64,000 nt of DNA, taken from positions 124,001-188,000 of the forward strand of contig CAXMMR010000023.1 in the NCBI GenBank assembly GCA_963692975.2, written 5' to 3'. The position numbers were made by a program, and so were the translations under genes. The notes beneath the pieces are model-generated. The model worked only from the letters and a program-made list of their open reading frames with translations. It did no database searches and had not been told where the DNA came from. Below are positions 8,549-16,273 of the stretch, one piece after another. Source of the DNA: CAXMMR01 sp963692975 (GTDB lineage: Bacteria > Pseudomonadota > Alphaproteobacteria > Acetobacterales > Acetobacteraceae). How positions within the stretch are numbered: the stretch's first letter is position 1; each line of letters begins with the position of its first letter.

Positions 8549-9841
8549 TTACGACGCCCTCTTGGCCGCAAGCGCCGCCGAGGCGGTCGCTGGAGTTGCG
8601 AGCGTTGTCGGCTCGATCGCCTCCTCGGCGAACGGGTCAACCCCGGCATCGCCCGGCCGCGTGAGGCTCGCGGCCAGCGCCAGCACCGCGCCGGCCAGCA
8701 GCAGCCCGGCCGTCGGCGCCGCGCCGCCCTCGCCGATCAGCCCCACGCCGACGGTGCCGAAGGCGCCGATGGCAAACACGATCGTGCCGTAGAGAGCGGA
8801 GGCGATGCCGGCGTCGTGCCGATGCGGCCCGATGGCGCTGATCGCCGCGTCCGGCAGCAGGCAGCCCAGCGACAGCATCATCACGATCACCGCGCCCTCG
8901 ATCGCCCACAGCCCGCCGACCCCGCTCAACGCGCTCGCCAGCATCGCCGCGCCGGCGGCGATCAGCACGCCGACCGCGACGGTGAGCACGCGCGACAGCC
9001 CGAGCCGCCTGATCAGGGCGACGTTGAGGGTCGTGCCGAGCGCATAGCTGGCGCCATTGGCGATGAAGGTCGCGCCGAACAGAGTCGGGCTGAGCCCGGC
9101 GCGCAGGAAGATCGCCGGCGCGCCGCCCAGGAAAGCGAACAGGCCGAAGGTGGCGAAGCTGCCGACCAGCACGTGGCTGGCGAACACGCGGCTGCGCGCC
9201 ACCCGGGCCGAGCGGGCGATGACCTGGGCAACGCTGGCCTGGACGCGGCTCGCCGGCGGCAGCGTCTCGCGCAGCAGCCCCCCGATCAGCGCCACGCACA
9301 ACCCGCCATAGACCGTCGAGACCCAGAAGATCGTGCGCCAGCCGGCGAAATGCAGAATCACCCCGCCGATTGTCGGCGCCAGCATCGGCACCACGGCCAG
9401 GATCAGCTGCTGTTGCGAGACGATGCCCGCGGCATGGTCGCCCGAGGTCGCGATGTCGCCGATGATCGCCCGCGGCACCACCAGGCTGGCAGCGCCGCCG
9501 AGCGCGGCGAGGATGCGGAAGACGATCAGCTCCGGCATCGAGGCAGACAGCGCGCAGCCCGCCGAGGCCAGCATGAACAGCACGCAGCCGAACAGCATCG
9601 GCCCGCGTCGTCCGAAATGGTCCGACAGCGGACCGTAGATGATCTGCCCGACGGCGATGCCGCCGAACCAGGCCGCCAGCGTCAACGGCGAGGCCGACGC
9701 GCCGCCATGCAGCGCCGCTCGCATCGCCGGGAAGGCCGGCAGGTACATGTCGGTGGAGATCGGCGCAACCGCGGTGAGAAAGGCAAGCAGGCCGGGAATA
9801 AACGCGATCGTCTCGCCCGCGCCGAACCGCCTCGATGTCAT
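8549..9841 (-). CDS. MFS multidrug efflux transporter, Bcr/CflA family
   Basis: 430-residue, 12-TM major facilitator of the Bcr/CflA drug:H+ antiporter subfamily (bicyclomycin, chloramphenicol and similar compounds). The first helix has the family signature PISTDMYLPAFPAM, followed by motif A GPLSDHFGRRGPML between TM2 and TM3 and an antiporter-type motif C region in TM5. The ATG at 9841 (MTSRRFGAGE) is the family-like start; the frame is open further upstream only because it reads into an F1 element. A short CCAGG/CCTGG-rich stretch at about 8500-8548 may terminate it. No local regulator is visible. Drug specificity cannot be assigned. Confidence 0.92.
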   Translation of the reverse strand: MTSRRFGAGETIAFIPGLLAFLTAVAPISTDMYLPAFPAMRAALHGGASASPLTLAAWFGGIAVGQIIYGPLSDHFGRRGPMLFGCVLFMLASAGCALSASMPELIVFRILAALGGAASLVVPRAIIGDIATSGDHAAGIVSQQQLILAVVPMLAPTIGGVILHFAGWRTIFWVSTVYGGLCVALIGGLLRETLPPASRVQASVAQVIARSARVARSRVFASHVLVGSFATFGLFAFLGGAPAIFLRAGLSPTLFGATFIANGASYALGTTLNVALIRRLGLSRVLTVAVGVLIAAGAAMLASALSGVGGLWAIEGAVIVMMLSLGCLLPDAAISAIGPHRHDAGIASALYGTIVFAIGAFGTVGVGLIGEGGAAPTAGLLLAGAVLALAASLTRPGDAGVDPFAEEAIEPTTLATPATASAALAAKRAS

Positions 9842-9912
9842 GCCGCACCTGCGAGCCGTATGCTCGTGGCAAGATTGAGCCGGAGACCTGAGCCGGTCAA
9901 TCGCAGTTGGGC

Positions 9913-10095
9913 CTGAGGAAGGAAGGCCAGGGGCGTTGCCCCTGGACCCCATTAAAGGCGGAGCCTTTAAATTCATTCCTTATTTTTGTCTTAGCAGGAA
10001 AACCGACGTTCTCGCATTGCCAGTTTGAAGTGATTGGGGTCTGGGGCCGCGGGCCCCAGCGGAGTCCAGAGGCAGAGCCTCTGGCCTTCCTTCCA
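9913..10095. repeat. F1 element, copy 4
   Basis: Complete: CCAGGGGC/GCCCCTGG, AAAGGC/GCCTTT, about 70 bp middle, then TGGGGCC/GGCCCCA and CCAGAGGC/GCCTCTGG. It separates the aldehyde dehydrogenase stop (10112) from the Bcr/CflA start. Confidence 0.85.
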
Positions 10096-10111
10096 CCCGA
10101 GCGACCCGCCT

Positions 10112-11638
10112 CTAGAAGAACCCAAGCTTCTTGGGGCTGTAGCTGACCAGCATGTTCTTCGTCTGCTGGTAATGGTCGAGCATCATCCGGTGGTTCTCGC
10201 GCCCGATGCCCGAGGCCTTGTAGCCACCGAATGCCGCATGCGCCGGGTAGGCGTGATAGCAGTTCGTCCACACCCGTCCGGCCTGGATCGCGCGGCCGAA
10301 CCGGTAGCAGCGGTTGGCGTCCCGGCTCCACACGCCGGCGCCGAGCCCGTACAGCGTGTCGTTGGCGATCGCCAGCGCGTCGTCGTCATCGGTGAACGTG
10401 GTCACCGAGACGACCGGGCCGAAGATCTCCTCCTGGAACACGCGCATGCGGTTATGCCCGCGCAGCACCGTCGGCTTGACGTAGTAGCCGTCCGCCAGGT
10501 CGCCGCCCAGCTGGTTGCGCTCGCCGCCGATCAGCACCTCCGCACCCTCCTGGCGGCCGATGTCGAAGTAGCTGAGGATCTTCTCCATCTGCTCGCTCGA
10601 GGCCTGCGCGCCCACCATGGTGCGGGTGTCGAACGGGTCGCCCTGCCGGATCGCGGCCACCCGCGCCAGCGCGCGCTCCATGAAGCGGTCATAGATCGAG
10701 TGGTGGATCAGCGCCCGCGACGGGCAGGTGCAAACCTCGCCCTGGTTGAAGGCGAACATCACGAAGCCTTCGATCGCCTTGTCCAGGAAGTCGTCATCCT
10801 CGGCCATCACGTCGGCGAAGAAGATGTTGGGCGACTTGCCGCCCAGCTCCAGCGTCACCGGGATGAGGTTCTGCGACGCATACTGCATGATCAGCCGGCC
10901 GGTCGTGGTCTCGCCGGTAAACGCGATTTTGGCGATGCGCGGGCTGGAGGCCAGCGGCTTGCCGGCCTCGAGCCCGAAGCCGTTGACGATGTTGAGCACG
11001 CCCGGCGGCAGCAGGTCGGCGATCAGCTCGGCAAAGACCAGGATCGAGGCCGGCGTCTGCTCGGCCGGCTTCAGCACCACGCAGTTGCCGGCGGCCAGCG
11101 CCGGCGCGAGCTTCCAGATCGCCATCAGCAGCGGGAAGTTCCACGGAATGATCTGGCCGACGACGCCGAGCGGCTCATGGAAATGGTAGGCGACCGTGTC
11201 GTGGTCGATCTCGGAAATTCCGCCTTCCTGGGCGCGGATGCAGCCGGCGAAGTAGCGGAAATGGTCGATGCCGAGCGGCACGTCGGCCGCCATCGTCTCG
11301 CGGATCGGCTTGCCGTTGTCCCAGCTCTCCGCCTCGGCGAGCAAGGCGATGTTCTCCTCCATGCGGTCGGCGATGCGGATGAGAGCCAACGCCCGCTCGG
11401 GCGCGCTGGTGCGACCCCAGGCCACCTTGGCGGCGTGCGCGGCGTCCAGCGCACGCTCGACGTCGCTCGCATCCGACCGGGCGACCTCGCAGAGCGGCCG
11501 GCCATTCACCGGCGAGGTGTTGGTGAAGTAGCGCCCGGCGTTCGGCTCCACCCAGTGGCCGCCGATGAAGTTGCCGTAGCGCTGCTTGAAGCTCGGCTGC
11601 GTCGTGCGAACGAAGCTGTCGGAGAGTGCGGTGTCCAT
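10112..11638 (-). CDS. NAD(P)-dependent aldehyde dehydrogenase, AldB/ExaC/AcoD type
   Basis: 508-residue cytosolic aldehyde dehydrogenase oxidising short aldehydes (acetaldehyde is typical of this group) to acids. The catalytic Cys is C303 in GEVCTCPSRA, the general-base Glu is E264 in LELGGKSP, and the cofactor motif FTGETTTG is at 240-247. The N-terminal pattern FIGGHWVEP and the C-terminal KLGFF end are those of the ExaC/AldB/AcoD clade. It is divergent from a GAF-Fis regulator gene; a perfect 8+8 dyad (11732-11749) lies in the gap, and a second copy of the dyad precedes the DUF779 gene. Homologues of all three are commonly clustered, so regulation of aldehyde oxidation by the GAF-Fis protein is likely. 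The RBS is GGA about 8 nt before the ATG. Confidence 0.94.
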   Translation of the reverse strand: MDTALSDSFVRTTQPSFKQRYGNFIGGHWVEPNAGRYFTNTSPVNGRPLCEVARSDASDVERALDAAHAAKVAWGRTSAPERALALIRIADRMEENIALLAEAESWDNGKPIRETMAADVPLGIDHFRYFAGCIRAQEGGISEIDHDTVAYHFHEPLGVVGQIIPWNFPLLMAIWKLAPALAAGNCVVLKPAEQTPASILVFAELIADLLPPGVLNIVNGFGLEAGKPLASSPRIAKIAFTGETTTGRLIMQYASQNLIPVTLELGGKSPNIFFADVMAEDDDFLDKAIEGFVMFAFNQGEVCTCPSRALIHHSIYDRFMERALARVAAIRQGDPFDTRTMVGAQASSEQMEKILSYFDIGRQEGAEVLIGGERNQLGGDLADGYYVKPTVLRGHNRMRVFQEEIFGPVVSVTTFTDDDDALAIANDTLYGLGAGVWSRDANRCYRFGRAIQAGRVWTNCYHAYPAHAAFGGYKASGIGRENHRMMLDHYQQTKNMLVSYSPKKLGFF

Positions 11639-11999
11639 TGAGTTTCCTGTCCCAAGCGTCTCTGCGTCGGATGATGAAGAACCCGCGTCCGACGATTGTC
11701 ACGCCCGCAGCCGAACTCGGCACCCGCCACCTGTCGCAGAACTGCGACATGCCGGCGCACCTCGATGTTCATTTCGCACTTGCAGCAAAATGCCGACCTC
11801 GGGGCGTGCCTTCGGCTGGAACAACCGCAGCGACCTCGCTCAATCAGGCACAATTGATCATCGGATTTCAAAGGCTGCGCCGTAAACGGGGTACGAGGGC
11901 GAAGCTCCTGGCTTGGCTCAGCGTGACAGCCCTCAGCTGTGACGCTACGCTCGGTTTGTTCACGACGGCGCCAAGCCGCACCCTCGTTGCTGGGAGGCA
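11639..11999. other. 361-bp divergent intergenic region (aldehyde dehydrogenase / regulator)
   Basis: Contains the perfect dyad at 11732-11749, a decayed right half of an F1 element at about 11864-11918 (ATTTCAAAGGC, ACGGGGTACGAGG, GCTCCTGGC), and presumably two divergent promoters that I could not place with confidence. I see no convincing coding sequence in it. Confidence 0.6.
11732..11749. promoter_or_regulatory. Putative operator / upstream activating site, copy A
   Basis: TGTCGCAGAACTGCGACA: two perfect 8-bp arms around AA, about 95 bp upstream of the aldehyde dehydrogenase start. The outer arms match the second dyad at 12984-13001. The adjacent Fis-type HTH regulator is the obvious candidate binder. 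Confidence 0.75.
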
Positions 12000-12974
12000 G
12001 TGTTGACCTCAAACGACACGTCCAGCCACAGCGATCGCGTCCTGGCCGTCGCCGGCGACCGGGCCGCCTGCGGGCGCTCCGCCCTTGCCGCCTCCTGGGT
12101 GCGCTCGCTTCATCATTACAACCTTGACCCGAGCGACACCACGCCGCCGCGCACCGTCAGCGACCAGGCGCTGCGTGCGAGCCGCGAGCGACTCGGCCGT
12201 CTGCTGCGCGTCGCCCAGGCCTCGCTGGATCAGCTATTCCTCGCGGTTGGCGGCGCCGGCTGCTGCGTGCTGTTCACCGACCGCGACGGCGTGCCCGTCG
12301 ACCGCCGCGGCGCAGCGGCCGATGACGAGACCTTCCACCGCTGGGGCCTATGGACCGGCGCGGTGTGGAGCGAGAACAGCGAGGGGACCAACGGCATCGG
12401 CACCTGCCTGGCCGAGGAGCGCGCGCTGACCATCCATCGCGACCAGCACTTCCACAGCCGCAACATCGGGCTGAGTTGCTCGGTGGCGCCGGTCCACGAC
12501 CATGAGGGGCAGCTCGCCGCATCGCTCGACGTCTCCTCCTGCCGGTCCGACCTCACCGCCGGGTTCGTCGGCCTGATCACGGCCGCGGTCAGCGACGCGG
12601 CGCGCCGGATCGAGGCGCAGACCTTTCGCCACGCCTTCGCCGGCGCCCGCATCATGCTGGCGCCGGACGCGGACCGCAGCGCCGGCGCGCTGTTCGCCGT
12701 CGACCGCGACGACATGATCGTCGGCGCGACCCGGGCGGCGCGCCTCGCCTACGGGCTGACCAACGCCCGTCTCGCCGCCGGCCTGCCCGCCGACGCCATC
12801 CTGTGCACCGTCACCGACCGGCGTGAAGACCTCGGCCGGGCCGAGCGCGGCGCCCTGCAGCGCGCGCTCGCGACCACCGGCGGCAACGTCACCGCGGCCG
12901 CCCAGTCGCTCGGCATCAGCCGCGCCACGCTGCACCGCAAGATGAACCGGCTGGAGCTGCACGCGTCGCATTGA
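12000..12974 (+). CDS. GAF-Fis transcriptional activator (AcoR-like, no AAA+ domain)
   Basis: 324-residue regulator resembling AcoR/AcuC-type activators of acetoin/aldehyde metabolism, but reduced: an N-terminal region, a GAF-like sensor (about 65-190, with TNGIGTCLAEERALTIH and NIGLSCSVAPVHD), a linker, and a C-terminal Fis-type HTH (about 280-320, AAAQSLGISRATLHRKMNRL). The central sigma54-contacting AAA+ domain, including GAFTGA and Walker motifs, is absent, so it should act with ordinary sigma factors or by another contact. The start is GTG 12000 (MLTSNDTSSH), preceded by GGGAGG. It is flanked by dyads A and B and lies between the genes it probably controls. The ligand is unknown; an aldehyde or its precursor is inference. 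Confidence 0.88.
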   Translation: MLTSNDTSSHSDRVLAVAGDRAACGRSALAASWVRSLHHYNLDPSDTTPPRTVSDQALRASRERLGRLLRVAQASLDQLFLAVGGAGCCVLFTDRDGVPVDRRGAAADDETFHRWGLWTGAVWSENSEGTNGIGTCLAEERALTIHRDQHFHSRNIGLSCSVAPVHDHEGQLAASLDVSSCRSDLTAGFVGLITAAVSDAARRIEAQTFRHAFAGARIMLAPDADRSAGALFAVDRDDMIVGATRAARLAYGLTNARLAAGLPADAILCTVTDRREDLGRAERGALQRALATTGGNVTAAAQSLGISRATLHRKMNRLELHASH

Positions 12975-12983
12975 GCCGCCGGC

Positions 12984-13001
12984 TGTCGCAGGATTGCGAC
13001 G
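12984..13001. promoter_or_regulatory. Putative operator / upstream activating site, copy B
   Basis: TGTCGCAGGATTGCGACG: arms TGTCGCA and TGCGACG around GGAT, one mismatch to the perfect dyad at 11732-11749. It sits 9 bp after the regulator stop and about 118 bp before the DUF779 start. Confidence 0.7.
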
Positions 13002-13119
13002 GCTGGCGGAGCGCGAGGCGCCGGCCGGCGTGACAACTCCGCCTGCCTCAGCAACCCTGTAAACCGATAGGCTAGCGCGCGGCGGACTTGGCGCAACACG
13101 ACGATTGCGGGGCGAGATC

Positions 13120-13590
13120 ATGGTGGCGGACGGTCTGCATTGCCTGACGGATCTCGAGCCGGCGCCGCCCGAGGGCGGCCCGCCCGTCCGGGTCCGCGCG
13201 ACGCCCGCCGCGCTGCTGCTGATCCAAACGCTCACCGCCCAGCACGGCCCGGTCCTGTTCCATCAATCAGGCGGCTGCTGCGACGGCTCCTCGCCGATGT
13301 GCTACCCGCGCTCGGACTTCATCATCGGTGACCAGGACGTCGAGCTCGGCACCATCGGCGAGGCGCCGGTGTTCATCAGCCGCTCGCAATTCGACGTCTG
13401 GCGCCACACCCAGCTGATCATCGACGTGGTGCCCGGCCGCGGCGGCATGTTCTCGCTCGAGAACGGCACCGAGCAGCGCTTCCTCACCCGCTCGCGCGCC
13501 TTTACGCCCGACCAGCTCGCCATCCTCGACGGGGCGCCGCCGACGGTAGGAAGGCCAGAGGCTCTGCCTCTGGACTCCGTCACGCGCTAG
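13120..13590 (+). CDS. DUF779 domain-containing protein (aldehyde dehydrogenase-associated)
   Basis: 156-residue protein of the DUF779 family, small proteins repeatedly encoded next to AldB/AcoD-type aldehyde dehydrogenases; the biochemical role is not known. The family core is visible: HGPVLFHQSGGCCDGSSPMCYP, with paired cysteines that could bind metal, then GTIGEAPVFISRSQFDVWRHTQLIIDVVPGRGGMFSLE and FLTRSRAF. The ATG at 13120 (MVADGLHCLTD) has GGGGCGAG in front; a TTG at 13105 is the alternative. The natural protein probably ended around ILDGAPP: the last 16 or so residues (GRPEALPLDSVTR and neighbours) are translated from the left arm of an F1 element, so this gene has acquired a repeat-encoded tail. 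Confidence 0.88.
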   Translation: MVADGLHCLTDLEPAPPEGGPPVRVRATPAALLLIQTLTAQHGPVLFHQSGGCCDGSSPMCYPRSDFIIGDQDVELGTIGEAPVFISRSQFDVWRHTQLIIDVVPGRGGMFSLENGTEQRFLTRSRAFTPDQLAILDGAPPTVGRPEALPLDSVTR

Positions 13591-13790
13591 CGTGCATTTG
13601 CACGACTGGGGCCTGAGGCCCCAGACCCCATCCCGACGGCTTTCGACACGCTCTTCCTTGCTTGGCGAAGCCGGTCGTTCCTCGTGCCTATGCCACCGAC
13701 CTCGCCGATGTCGCGCGATGAAGAATGGATTTTAAAGGCTCCGCCTTTAATGGGGTCCAGGGGCAAAGCCCCTGGCCTTCTCCTTGGCCG
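13547..13790. repeat. F1 element, copy 5 (overlaps the DUF779 3' end)
   Basis: Complete: CCAGAGGC/GCCTCTGG, TGGGGCC/GGCCCCA (with an extra ~20 bp before it), the middle TTGCTTGGCGAAGCC, AAAGGC/GCCTTT, TGGGGTC and CCAGGGGC/GCCCCTGG. The left arm lies within the DUF779 reading frame. Confidence 0.85.
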
Positions 13791-13844
13791 ATAGCCAATC
13801 CTAGAAGATCGGGTATTCTCGCCCTACTCTCGGAGATCAGCCGC

Positions 13845-15038
13845 ATGAACGTCGCGTCCGCCCCGATCGACCTGTTCGCGCTGGAGACGCGCGCCTGGCT
13901 CGAGGCCAACTGCCCCGAGCCGATGCGGCTGCCGCTCCGCCATGAGGGCGACGTGGTCTGGGGTGGCCGCAACGCCAGGCTCGACCCGGCGCAGCGCCTC
14001 TGGCTCGACCGCATGGCCGAGCGCGGCTGGACCGTGCCGGATTGGCCGATCGAGTATGGCGGCGGCGGCCTGTCGCCGGCCGAGACCAAGATGGTGCGCG
14101 CCGAGATGGCCCGACTCGGCTGCCGCAGCCCGCTGAACTCGTTCGGCATCTCGATGCTTGGCCCGGCGCTGCTGAAATACGGCACCGAGGCGCAGAAGCG
14201 CGAGCACCTGCCGCCGATCGCCCGCGGCGAGATCCGCTGGTGCCAGGGCTACTCCGAGCCCGGCGCCGGCTCGGACCTCGCCAGCCTGCAGACCTCGGCG
14301 CGCGATGACGGCGACCACCTCATCGTCAACGGCCAGAAGATCTGGACCAGCTACGCCGACAAGGCCGATTGGATCTTCTGCCTGGTTCGCACCAGCCGCG
14401 AGGCGAAGCAGGGCGGGATTTCGTTCGTGCTGTTCAACATGGCGAGCCCGGGCGTCACCACCAAGCCGATCCTGCTGATCTCCGGCTCCTCGCCGTTCTG
14501 CGAGACCTTCTTCGACGATGTACGGGTGCTGAAGTCGAATCTGGTCGGCGGCCTGAACAAGGGCTGGGAGGTGGCGAAATACCTGCTCGGCCATGAGCGC
14601 GAGATGATCTCCGGCATGGGCTTGGGCACCGGCGGGCAGAAGAGCGTCGCCGCGGTGGCGCTGGAGGCGTTCGGCGTCGAGCCTGACGGCCGGCTTGACG
14701 ACCCGGTGCTGCGCGCCCGCATCGCCCTGTTCGAGGTCCGCGCGGCCGGCTTTCGCGCCATGTCCGAGCGCTTCATGGACGAGTTCAAGGCCGGCCGCGC
14801 GCATCCCGCCCAGCCCTCGATGATGAAGTATTACGGCACCGAGCTGAACAAGCAGCGCCACGAGCTGATGATGGCCGCCGGCGGCTCGGACGCGCTGGCC
14901 TGGGACAGCGAGGCCTCGCACGGTGGCGCGGCCGCGCGCGCCTGGCTGCGCACCAAGGGCAACTCGATCGAGGGCGGCACCTCCGAGGTGCAGCTCAACA
15001 TCATCGCCAAGCGCATCCTCGACCTGCCGGGAGCCTGA
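13845..15038 (+). CDS. Acyl-CoA dehydrogenase (subunit/paralogue 1)
   Basis: 397-residue FAD enzyme catalysing alpha,beta-dehydrogenation of an acyl-CoA. Conserved blocks: WCQGYSEPGAGSDLASLQT (FAD/substrate region), a GQKIWTSYADKADW segment, and the C-terminal GNSIEGGTSEVQLNIIAKRI which binds FAD across the dimer. The ATG at 13845 (MNVASAPIDLFA) is chosen because the upstream extension is translated F1 repeat. It is followed without a gap by a second acyl-CoA dehydrogenase gene (GTG start 1 nt after this stop). Such tandem pairs often form heteromeric dehydrogenases for branched, cyclic or sterol-side-chain acyl-CoAs. The substrate is not predictable here. Confidence 0.93.
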   Translation: MNVASAPIDLFALETRAWLEANCPEPMRLPLRHEGDVVWGGRNARLDPAQRLWLDRMAERGWTVPDWPIEYGGGGLSPAETKMVRAEMARLGCRSPLNSFGISMLGPALLKYGTEAQKREHLPPIARGEIRWCQGYSEPGAGSDLASLQTSARDDGDHLIVNGQKIWTSYADKADWIFCLVRTSREAKQGGISFVLFNMASPGVTTKPILLISGSSPFCETFFDDVRVLKSNLVGGLNKGWEVAKYLLGHEREMISGMGLGTGGQKSVAAVALEAFGVEPDGRLDDPVLRARIALFEVRAAGFRAMSERFMDEFKAGRAHPAQPSMMKYYGTELNKQRHELMMAAGGSDALAWDSEASHGGAAARAWLRTKGNSIEGGTSEVQLNIIAKRILDLPGA

Positions 15039-15039
15039 C

Positions 15040-16176
15040 GTGCCGCTCTTCCTCGACGACGCCCAGACCATGCTGGCCGACACCGTCCGGCCGTTCATCG
15101 CCGAGCACGCCCCGGTCCGCCACCTGCGCTCGCTGCGCGACGGCAACGACCCGACCGGCTTCTCGCGCGAGCTCTGGCGCTCGTTCGCCGAGATGGGCCT
15201 GCCGGGCCTGGCCGTCGACGAGGCAGATGGCGGCCTCGGCCTCGGCGCCGTGGAGGCGGGCATCGTGCTCGAGGAGGTCGGCCGCAACCTGACTCCCTCG
15301 CCTTTCCTGTCGACCGCGGTCGGCGCCGTCGCGGCGCTCAAGGGCTCAGCGCCGGCGCTGCGCGAGCGCTGGCTGCCCGGCATCGCTGCGGGCGAGGTCG
15401 TGGCGGCGCTGGCCGTCGACGAAAGCCCGCGCCACCGCCCGGAGCGCACCGCGCTCGCGGCCGAGCGCTCCGGCAACGGCTTCCGCCTGACCGGCCGCAA
15501 GCGCTTCGTCGCCCACGGCCACGTCGCCGACGTCCTGATCGTCGCCGCCCGCACCGCCGGCGCGCCGGGGCAGACCGAGGGGATCACCTTGTTCGCGATG
15601 GAGCGCGCGACGCCGGGCCTCGCGGCGACGCCCGAGCGCCTCGCCGACGCCAGCCTCGCCTCACGCCTGCAGTTCGACGGCGTCGAGCTCGATGCCGACG
15701 CGGTCATCGGCGAGGTCGATGGTGGCTGGCCGGTGCTGTCGCGACTGCTGGGCGCGGTGCGCACCGGCGCCTCGGCCGAGCTCCTCGGCGTCGCCGCCGG
15801 CGCGATGGGGCTGACGGTCGACTACCTCAAGACCCGCCGCCAGTTCGGCCACGCCATCGGCAGCTTCCAGGCGCTGCAGCACCGCGCCGCCCATCTCTAC
15901 GCCGAGCTGGAGGTCGCCAGGGCCGCCGTGCTCAAGGCGCAGCAGCTCCTCGACGCCAACGACCCGGAGGCGATCCGGGGCACCCATGTCGCCAAGGCCT
16001 TCACCGGCCTTGCCGCGACGCTAGCCGTGCAAGAGGGAGTGCAGATGCACGGTGGGATGGGCATGACCGACGAGTACGATGTCGGCCTCTACATGAAGCG
16101 CGGCCGCGTCCTGGCCGAGATGTTCGGCGACGCCGACTACCACGCCGACCAGCTCGCCAGGCTCTCCGGCTACTAA
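15040..16176 (+). CDS. Acyl-CoA dehydrogenase (subunit/paralogue 2)
   Basis: 378-residue acyl-CoA dehydrogenase of the shorter, more divergent type commonly paired with a conventional one. N-terminal all-helical domain (LFLDDAQTMLADTVRPFI), a weak middle domain with TGRKRFVAHGHVADVLIV, and the C-terminal domain with YLKTRRQFGHAIGSFQALQH and MHGGMGMTDEYDVGLYMKR. The start is GTG 15040 (VPLFLDDAQ), one base after the TGA of the partner gene, so translation is probably coupled. The typical SEPGAGSD block is replaced, as is common in the partner subunit, which fits a heteromer with the upstream gene. The substrate is unknown. Confidence 0.9.
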   Translation: MPLFLDDAQTMLADTVRPFIAEHAPVRHLRSLRDGNDPTGFSRELWRSFAEMGLPGLAVDEADGGLGLGAVEAGIVLEEVGRNLTPSPFLSTAVGAVAALKGSAPALRERWLPGIAAGEVVAALAVDESPRHRPERTALAAERSGNGFRLTGRKRFVAHGHVADVLIVAARTAGAPGQTEGITLFAMERATPGLAATPERLADASLASRLQFDGVELDADAVIGEVDGGWPVLSRLLGAVRTGASAELLGVAAGAMGLTVDYLKTRRQFGHAIGSFQALQHRAAHLYAELEVARAAVLKAQQLLDANDPEAIRGTHVAKAFTGLAATLAVQEGVQMHGGMGMTDEYDVGLYMKRGRVLAEMFGDADYHADQLARLSGY

Positions 16177-16273
16177 GTCTCGCCTTCCGTCCCGTCCGGT
16201 CGTTGCAGAAACCATCATCGCACGCCGCGCGCGCGGCGCACTCTGTCGCTACGAACCGCTTGGACGGGTTACG

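Noticed and set aside
7289..9916. An 875-codon plus-strand open frame covering the AI-2E and Bcr/CflA genes
   Set aside because: Its product is a low-complexity Arg/Gln/Pro/Asp-rich sequence typical of antisense frames in GC-rich DNA; the two minus-strand genes have clear family signatures.
13085..13115. A sigma54-type promoter (TTGGC...TTGC) upstream of DUF779
   Set aside because: The GG and GC elements are 15 bp apart instead of 10, and the adjacent regulator lacks the AAA+ domain needed for sigma54.
13725..13790. Short peptides of the type MDFKGSAFNGVQGQ that could be read as conserved small proteins at many places
   Set aside because: They are translations of the right half of F1 elements; recurrence reflects the DNA repeat, not a gene family.
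13824..15764. A 646-codon minus-strand frame opposite the acyl-CoA dehydrogenases
   Set aside because: Antisense shadow; Ser/Arg/Ala-rich, no domain.
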